Below, one piece after another: positions 12,621 through 17,048 of a stretch of DNA of 17,048 nt. The stretch's first letter is position 1. Every line of letters begins with the position of its first letter. Source of the stretch: Chloroflexota bacterium (GTDB lineage: Bacteria; Chloroflexota; Anaerolineae; Anaerolineales; DRMV01); contig JAADFA010000154.1 of NCBI GenBank assembly GCA_013153135.1, positions 1 to 17,048 of the forward strand. Reading direction: 5' to 3'. The notes beneath the pieces are model-generated. The model saw only the letters and a list, made by a program, of their open reading frames with translations, did no database searches and was not told the origin of the DNA. Position numbers and translations under genes: made by a program.

Positions 12621-14510
12621 GTGGAGCAGAAGGAGCCTCGAACCGCTACAGCGCGACTTCCATGGGGGCCCTTGGTCGTGCTGTTTTTGCTCGGTCTGTT
12701 GTGGGCCCTCTTTTCGGGCAGTGGGCGGCCCGGGGAAAAGGATCAAGGATTGGCGCTAAATGAACTGGCGGCTCAAATCAAGGACGGCCAGGTCAAGCAG
12801 CTGGTTGTGGATGAACATCGGGTGATCGTCAAGTACCAGGATGATGAGGACGCGGTCCTGCCCATGCCCAACGCCCCTGATACATTCCTTGACGCGTTGT
12901 CCAAACTCGGCGTGACGCCTCAGGATCTGGACGCGCAACGGGTTCGCATCGAGTTCGTGCCTCGAAAGATGTGGCCCGAGCTACTTAGCTTTTTCGGCAC
13001 CATTGTGTTCCCCCTTCTCCTTATCGGCGGGCTCATGTGGTTCTACATTCGCCAAAGCCAGGCTGGGGGCAACGCAGCCATGGCCTTTGGCAAATCGCGC
13101 GCGCGGCTCATCCAGGGGAAACGCCCGGATGTCACTTTCAACGACGTCGCAGGCGCGGATGAGGCGAAACAAGAGCTCATGGAAGTGGTCGAATTTTTGA
13201 AAGAACCGCAGAAGTTTATCGAGGTTGGCGCGCGCATTCCTAAAGGCGTGTTGCTCATTGGCCCGCCGGGTGTGGGTAAGACCTTGCTGGCGAAGGCCGT
13301 CGCAGGTGAAGCGGGTGTGCCTTTCTTCTCGATCTCGGGCTCAGAATTTGTGGAGATGTTTGTCGGTGTAGGCGCGAGCCGCGTGCGGGACCTGTTCCAA
13401 CAGGCTCGTAAACACGCGCCCAGCATTGTGTTCGTCGACGAGATCGACGCGGTCGGGCGACATCGGGGTGCAGGGTTGGGCGGCAGTCACGATGAACGGG
13501 AGCAAACCCTCAACCAGCTGCTCGTGGAGATGGATGGCTTTGATAGTACCACGGGCATCATTGTAATGGCCGCGACCAACCGGCCCGACATCCTTGACCC
13601 GGCTTTGTTGCGGCCTGGTCGCTTTGACCGCCGTATCGTCGTCGACCGGCCGGACCTTAAAGGCCGCCTGGAGATTCTCAAGGTGCATACCCGCGGCAAG
13701 CCCCTCGCCCCCGACGTCGACCTCGAGGCCATCGCCCGGGCGACGCCCGGCTTCGTGGGCGCGGACTTGGAGAACTTGGTCAATGAAGCCGCGATTTTGG
13801 CCGTGCGCCGGGGTAAGAAGGTCATTACCCAACGGGAACTGGAGGACGCGATCGAGCGCGTGGTTCTCGGCCCTGAGCGCAAGAGCCGCGTTATTGACGA
13901 AGCTGAACGCCGCATCTTGGCCTATCACGAGGCTGGGCACGCCGTGGTTATGCAAGCCCTGCCCGAGGCCGACCCAGTCCACAAAATCACCATTATCCCG
14001 CGCGGTATGGCCGGGGGCTATACTATGAGCTTTCCCGAGCGCGATCGAATGTTGGCTTCGCGTAAAAAGCTCTTCGCAGACATGGTCGGCCTGTTGGGCG
14101 GTCGCGCAGCGGAGGAACTGGTCTTCGACGATGTGACCACGGGCGCGGCGAACGATCTGGAGCAGGTGACTCGTCTGGCGCGCACCATGGTCATGCGCTT
14201 TGGCATGAGCGAAGAACTAGGGCCAATGACTTTTGGCCGTAGTGAGGAGCTTATTTTCTTGGGGCGCGAGATCGCGGAGCAACGGGATTACTCGGAGGCT
14301 GTGGCTGAAAAGATCGACCGCGAGGTGCAGCGCTTAGTCCGTAGCGCCTATGAAAAGGCCAAGAGCATCTTGCAGCAATATCGCGATGTGCTTGACCGAG
14401 TCGCGGAAAAGCTCCTTGAGAAAGAAACGCTGACCCGGGAAGAATTTGAGGCGATTTTCCCACCGCCGCACCCCAAGGATGGGTCGACACCGCGACCCGT
14501 CGCGGCCTAA
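12621..14510 (+). CDS. ftsH: ATP-dependent zinc metalloprotease FtsH
   Basis: The 629-residue protein is a complete FtsH, a hexameric membrane AAA+ protease that extracts and degrades misassembled membrane proteins and short-lived cytoplasmic ones. It has a first membrane helix (about 17-32), a small external domain (about 33-117), a second helix (about 121-143), Walker A GPPGVGKT (214-221), the FVGVG pore loop near 247, Walker B ending DEID (273-276), the second region of homology ATNRPDILDPALLRPGRFDR (318-337), and the zinc site HEAGH (436-440) with Asp512 in TTGAANDLEQ as third ligand. The start is GTG 12621, with AAGGAGG ending six to seven bases upstream. It faces away from the yidD/yidC run, so insertion and quality control share one control region. 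A strong terminator follows. Confidence 0.98.
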   Translation: MEQKEPRTATARLPWGPLVVLFLLGLLWALFSGSGRPGEKDQGLALNELAAQIKDGQVKQLVVDEHRVIVKYQDDEDAVLPMPNAPDTFLDALSKLGVTPQDLDAQRVRIEFVPRKMWPELLSFFGTIVFPLLLIGGLMWFYIRQSQAGGNAAMAFGKSRARLIQGKRPDVTFNDVAGADEAKQELMEVVEFLKEPQKFIEVGARIPKGVLLIGPPGVGKTLLAKAVAGEAGVPFFSISGSEFVEMFVGVGASRVRDLFQQARKHAPSIVFVDEIDAVGRHRGAGLGGSHDEREQTLNQLLVEMDGFDSTTGIIVMAATNRPDILDPALLRPGRFDRRIVVDRPDLKGRLEILKVHTRGKPLAPDVDLEAIARATPGFVGADLENLVNEAAILAVRRGKKVITQRELEDAIERVVLGPERKSRVIDEAERRILAYHEAGHAVVMQALPEADPVHKITIIPRGMAGGYTMSFPERDRMLASRKKLFADMVGLLGGRAAEELVFDDVTTGAANDLEQVTRLARTMVMRFGMSEELGPMTFGRSEELIFLGREIAEQRDYSEAVAEKIDREVQRLVRSAYEKAKSILQQYRDVLDRVAEKLLEKETLTREEFEAIFPPPHPKDGSTPRPVAA

Positions 14511-14540
14511 CACGGCCTGCCGCGTGTTGAAGCACGTGCG

Positions 14541-14581
14541 CCAGGGCCTTCGTCATGGGCGGAGGCCCTGGTTTTGTCTTT
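14541..14581 (+). terminator. Intrinsic terminator after ftsH
   Basis: CCAGGGCCT (14541-14549) and AGGCCCTGG (14563-14571) form a perfect 9-bp stem around a 13-base loop, followed by TTTTGTCTTT. It lies about 30 bp after the ftsH stop and only 28 bp before the phosphate-transporter start. Confidence 0.88.
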
Positions 14582-14597
14582 GGTTCAATTCCCCCGC

Positions 14598-14603
14598 AGG
14601 AGG
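14598..14603 (+). promoter_or_regulatory. Shine-Dalgarno AGGAGG deciding the PiT start
   Basis: AGGAGG is six bases before GTG 14610. It rules out an in-frame start at 14574, which lies inside the terminator T tract. Confidence 0.75.
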
Positions 14604-14609
14604 TTTGCC

Positions 14610-15593
14610 GTGCTCCAAGACCCCCTGCTCATGTTTTTCCTTGCGCTCGCGTTGGTGTTCGATTTTCTTAATGGCTTCCACGATAGCGCGAACATCGTCG
14701 CGGTCGTGATCACGTCGCGCGCGATGGGCCCGCGGCAGGCTCTGCTGTGGACTGCACTTGGGGAATTTTTAGGACCGCTTCTGTTCGGCGTCGCGGTGGC
14801 ACATACCATTGGCGCGGAGTTGTTGGCCCCTGAAGCCATGTCCCTTGAGACCGCGTTAGCTGCACTCCTTGCAGCCATTGCTTGGAATCTCTTTACATGG
14901 TGGCTAGGGTTGCCCTCGTCATCATCGCACGCGCTTATTGGGGGGCTTGTGGGGGCGGGCGTGGCCAGCTGGGGCTGGCGTGCAGTGCAGTGGGCAGGTT
15001 TGCGCAAAGTCTTGCTTGCACTACTCATTTCGCCGCCCGCGGGGTTCGCCGCGGGATATCTGCTTACGCGGCTGACCCTGTGGCTCGCACAGGCCGCGTC
15101 CCCGCGTATTAACACCTTTTTCCGCGTCGGGCAGATTGCCACATCTTTTGCGTTGGCTCTCAGCCATGGTGCGAATGATGCGCAAAAGACCATGGGTTTG
15201 ATGACGTTGGCCCTGCTCTCACGAGGTTACCTCGAGCATTTTGAAGTGCCCCAGTGGGTTATCCTAACCGCAGCAGGCGCTATCGCGTTAGGCACCTCTG
15301 TCGGTGGTTGGTCTATCATTCGAACGTTGGGCGGACGCATTTTCCGCGTCCGGCCCATGCATGGGTTCTTGGCTCAGCTGGGCGGCGGTGTGGTTATCGC
15401 CACCGCAGCCTGGCTCGGCGGTCCAGTCAGCACAACCCACGTGATGAGCTCGGCGATCCTGGGAACCGGCGCGGCCGAACGTTGGCGTCAGGTGCGTTGG
15501 GGGGTTGTGCGGGATATGTTGTGGGCGTGGTTCCTTACCCTGCCTGCATGTGCAGGGCTCGCGATGGGGCTCTATATGCTGTTGCAGCGTTAA
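14610..15593 (+). CDS. Inorganic phosphate transporter, PiT family
   Basis: The 327-residue integral membrane protein belongs to the PiT family, low-affinity phosphate symporters of the cytoplasmic membrane. It shows the two inversely related signature repeats: FDFLNGFHDSANIVAVVITSRAMG (17-40) in the first half and LSHGANDAQKTMGLM (184-198) in the second. WWLGLPSSSSHALIGGLVGAG (97-117) pairs with GPVSTTHVMSSAILGTGAA near the C-terminus. About ten hydrophobic helices are visible. The start is GTG 14610. The partner DUF47/PhoU-like gene that often accompanies pit genes is absent. The stop shares bases with the fabD stop on the other strand. The ion used (H+ or Na+) cannot be told. Confidence 0.94.
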   Translation: MLQDPLLMFFLALALVFDFLNGFHDSANIVAVVITSRAMGPRQALLWTALGEFLGPLLFGVAVAHTIGAELLAPEAMSLETALAALLAAIAWNLFTWWLGLPSSSSHALIGGLVGAGVASWGWRAVQWAGLRKVLLALLISPPAGFAAGYLLTRLTLWLAQAASPRINTFFRVGQIATSFALALSHGANDAQKTMGLMTLALLSRGYLEHFEVPQWVILTAAGAIALGTSVGGWSIIRTLGGRIFRVRPMHGFLAQLGGGVVIATAAWLGGPVSTTHVMSSAILGTGAAERWRQVRWGVVRDMLWAWFLTLPACAGLAMGLYMLLQR

Positions 15594-16555
15594 GCTGCGA
15601 GGTCGCGCAAGACTTGTTCGACCGTGGCCAGGTCCTCAGGTTCACCAAAAGCAAGCCGACGCACATCGCGGCGGATGCGCTTGATAAGGTTGCTGAGCAC
15701 ATTCCCCGGCCCAACTTCGAGGAAGACTCGCGTCCCGCGTTCAACCAGATACTCGATGCTTTCGCGCCAACGCACGCGGCCGGTCAGTTGCGCGCTCAAA
15801 TCGGCGAACAAGGCATCGGCTTTGTGTAGGGGGCGAGCGGCCACGTTGCCTACCACGGGCGTCTCGGGGTCACGTAGCCCGATCTGGGCCAATACCGCAT
15901 TGAAGGCTTCTTGCGCCGGTGCCATCAACAAAGAATGCGCGGCAACGCTCACCTTGAGGACCACGGCTCGCCGAGCACCTTCTTGTTTAGCTTCGTTGAC
16001 CGCGTGGGTTACCCCTTCGGGTGTGCCCGAAACGACAACTTGGCCCGGACAATTGTCGTTCGCAACTTGAACCAAGCCCACTCGTTGACTCACACGCTGC
16101 ACGATAGCTTCAACTTTCTCAATGGGCAGCCCCAAAATTGCGGCCATACGCCCCGGGTTTTGGCGTCCAGCCTGGGCCATGAGTCGCGCGCGCTCCTGGA
16201 CTAAACGAAGGGCTTGGGCGAAATCCAGCGCGCCTGAAACGACCAACGCACTGAGTTCCCCCAAGGAATGCCCAGCGGTCCAACGGGGGCGCCACGTGCC
16301 CAGGCGATGTTGGAGCACCGTCCATGCGGCTACCGCGTGGACGAAGACAGCGGGCTGGGTGTGCACGGTTTGATTCAGCTTATCCTCAGGCCCGTGCCAC
16401 ATTAATTGCGAGAGGGCGTAACCCAAAATGCGGTCAGCTTCCTCAAAGATACGTCGCGCTTCAGGGAATGCTTGCGCCAGAGCATGTCCCATGCCGACGT
16501 ATTGGGAGCCCTGGCCTGGGAGAACGACCGCCAAGGCGAGCTCACGAGCGCTCAT
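15590..16555 (-). CDS. fabD: Malonyl-CoA:ACP transacylase FabD
   Basis: The 321-residue protein loads malonyl groups from malonyl-CoA onto acyl carrier protein, feeding fatty-acid synthesis in the cytoplasm. It has VLPGQGSQYVGMG (11-23), the nucleophile elbow GHSLGE with Ser97, Arg122 in QERARLMA that binds the malonyl carboxylate, and the catalytic His207 in SVAAHSLLM. EVGPGNVLSNLIKR is the C-terminal signature. ATG 16555 is chosen over ATG 16597 because GGAGGTGA lies just upstream and MSARELALAVVLPGQGSQ matches the usual distance to the first motif. It follows rpmF after a terminator hairpin, without plsX or fabH between them, and shows no clear promoter of its own. Confidence 0.97.
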   Translation of the reverse strand: MSARELALAVVLPGQGSQYVGMGHALAQAFPEARRIFEEADRILGYALSQLMWHGPEDKLNQTVHTQPAVFVHAVAAWTVLQHRLGTWRPRWTAGHSLGELSALVVSGALDFAQALRLVQERARLMAQAGRQNPGRMAAILGLPIEKVEAIVQRVSQRVGLVQVANDNCPGQVVVSGTPEGVTHAVNEAKQEGARRAVVLKVSVAAHSLLMAPAQEAFNAVLAQIGLRDPETPVVGNVAARPLHKADALFADLSAQLTGRVRWRESIEYLVERGTRVFLEVGPGNVLSNLIKRIRRDVRRLAFGEPEDLATVEQVLRDLAA

Positions 16556-16620
16556 CCCTTCACCTCCCACGAGGTCATACGCAAAATGAAACCCCAAGGT
16601 TTGATGATCGTCGCGAGGAT

Positions 16621-16652
16621 AAACAAAAAAGCCGACCTTCCCGGTCGGCTTT
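16621..16652 (-). terminator. Intrinsic terminator after rpmF
   Basis: On the minus strand AAAGCCGACC and GGTCGGCTTT pair in a 10-bp stem around a 5-base loop, and the stem runs into TTTTTTGTTT. This is a good terminator in the rpmF direction, placed about 47 bp after its stop and 65 bp before fabD. The plus-strand reading has a weaker TTTGCTTT tail. Confidence 0.85.
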
Positions 16653-16698
16653 GCTTTAGGGCCAGACGTTTAACACCCTCGAGGTCTAAGCTCTGGGC

Positions 16699-16884
16699 TT
16701 ATTCTTCGCCCTCGATCACCTCACGGCCTTTGTAGTAGCCACAATGCGGGCATACGCGATGCGGCAGTTTGGGTTGCCCACAGTTGGGGCAAGGAACTAG
16801 CTGCTTGGCCTGAATGCGCATCCATCGCGAACGGCGATGGCGAGTATACGAGCGGGGGATCTTCTTCTTAGGTACAGGTGGCAT
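16699..16884 (-). CDS. rpmF: Large ribosomal subunit protein bL32, zinc-binding type
   Basis: The 61-residue protein is bL32 of the 50S subunit. The N-terminus MPPVPKKKIPRSYTRHRRS matches the family (usually MAVPKRKTSKSRRRMRRS), and the C-terminal half holds C32-x2-C35 and C45-x2-C48, a complete zinc ribbon (PCPNCGQPKLPHRVCPHCGYY). Genomes with this form often also keep a cysteine-free copy induced by zinc starvation; none is in the window. ATG 16884 has AAGGAG about eight bases upstream. The usual upstream yceD/DUF177 gene is not adjacent, because a promoter lies there instead. Confidence 0.96.
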   Translation of the reverse strand: MPPVPKKKIPRSYTRHRRSRWMRIQAKQLVPCPNCGQPKLPHRVCPHCGYYKGREVIEGEE

Positions 16885-16926
16885 TGTTCCATCTCCTTAC
16901 ACCTAGCACTTAAGCCAACTCATCCC

Positions 16927-16946
16927 CGACCATAGAATTATGGCCG
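16927..16946 (-). promoter_or_regulatory. Small hairpin at the 5' end of the rpmF leader
   Basis: CGGCCAT and ATGGTCG on the minus strand form a 7-bp stem (one G-U pair) with a 6-base loop. It begins within a few bases of the expected transcript start, so it could protect the 5' end. Confidence 0.35.
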
Positions 16947-16958
16947 ACAGCGGGGCCG

Positions 16959-16987
16959 ATTATAGGCGATGCTGAGCCGCGTGTCAA
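16959..16987 (-). promoter_or_regulatory. Perfect consensus sigma-70 promoter of rpmF
   Basis: On the minus strand TTGACA (16982-16987) and TATAAT (16959-16964) are both exact consensus and 17 bp apart. Transcription would begin near 16952, about 68 nt before rpmF. The strength fits a ribosomal protein gene. Confidence 0.9.
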
Positions 16988-17048
16988 GGCACTCATGTTC
17001 GGGGGGTGCACGCAAATGTTGTAGAACTCACGTAGTGAGAGGAAGGCG

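Noticed and set aside
12318..12746. Minus-strand frame of 142 codons covering the rpmH-ftsH gap
   Set aside because: It crosses the ftsH promoters and start, has no ribosome site or family motif, and conflicts with the dyads and promoters seen there.
17027..17039. CTCAC-GTA-GTGAG dyad at the right edge as an operator or start of an RNA gene
   Set aside because: A 5-bp stem at the window edge is too short to support a call. The following AGGAAGG could be a ribosome site of the next gene but no start codon is visible.

Overview
The window is a GC-rich, almost gap-free stretch of a bacterial chromosome with 18 recognisable protein genes, one of them cut by the left edge. I see no tRNA, rRNA, CRISPR array, transposase or phage gene. 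The set suggests a single-membrane (monoderm) bacterium: a short Oxa1-type YidC without the large periplasmic domain, an RNase J, a four-cysteine L32 and a lipoprotein beta-propeller. Chloroflexota (Anaerolineae/Thermoflexia-like) is my best guess from gene content and style. It is an inference and no marker gene was compared.

Layout. (1) Positions 1-3334, plus strand: the end of a GT2 glycosyltransferase, then a GH13_18 sugar phosphorylase (sucrose/glucosylglycerate phosphorylase type) and a GT4 glycosyltransferase, separated by 12 and 14 bp. They look like one carbohydrate or compatible-solute operon. (2) Positions 12202 down to 3297, minus strand: a run of 12 tightly packed genes, rpmH-rnpA-yidD-(PQQ propeller lipoprotein)-yidC-jag-DJ-1/PfpI-moaC-lipid kinase-RNase J-NAD epimerase-DUF3109-like. 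It has a good sigma-70 promoter upstream of rpmH, a hairpin with a T tract between yidC and jag, and a likely internal promoter in front of RNase J. (3) Positions 12203-12620: a 418-bp divergent control region holding promoters for both directions, three copies of the octamer CCCGAGTC and a cluster of short dyads. (4) Positions 12621-15593, plus strand: ftsH, a strong intrinsic terminator, then a PiT-family phosphate transporter. (5) Positions 16884 down to 15590, minus strand: rpmF (L32) with a perfect consensus promoter, a terminator, then fabD. fabD and the phosphate transporter converge and share their stop codons in one TTAA.

How the genes fit together. The minus-strand run combines ribosome and tRNA maturation (L34, RNase P protein), membrane-protein insertion (YidD, YidC, Jag-like RNA binder), RNA decay (RNase J) and assorted metabolic genes. 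FtsH, the quality-control protease for membrane proteins, is transcribed divergently from the insertion module. L32 and FabD pair translation with fatty-acid initiation, as in the common rpmF-plsX-fabH-fabD cluster, but plsX and fabH are missing here.

Most of the window is housekeeping. The parts most worth following up are the propeller lipoprotein inserted between yidD and yidC, the phosphorylase plus GT4 pair, the repeats in the divergent control region, and unusual versions of L34 and Jag. I did not find a clear, wholly new defence or mobile system.
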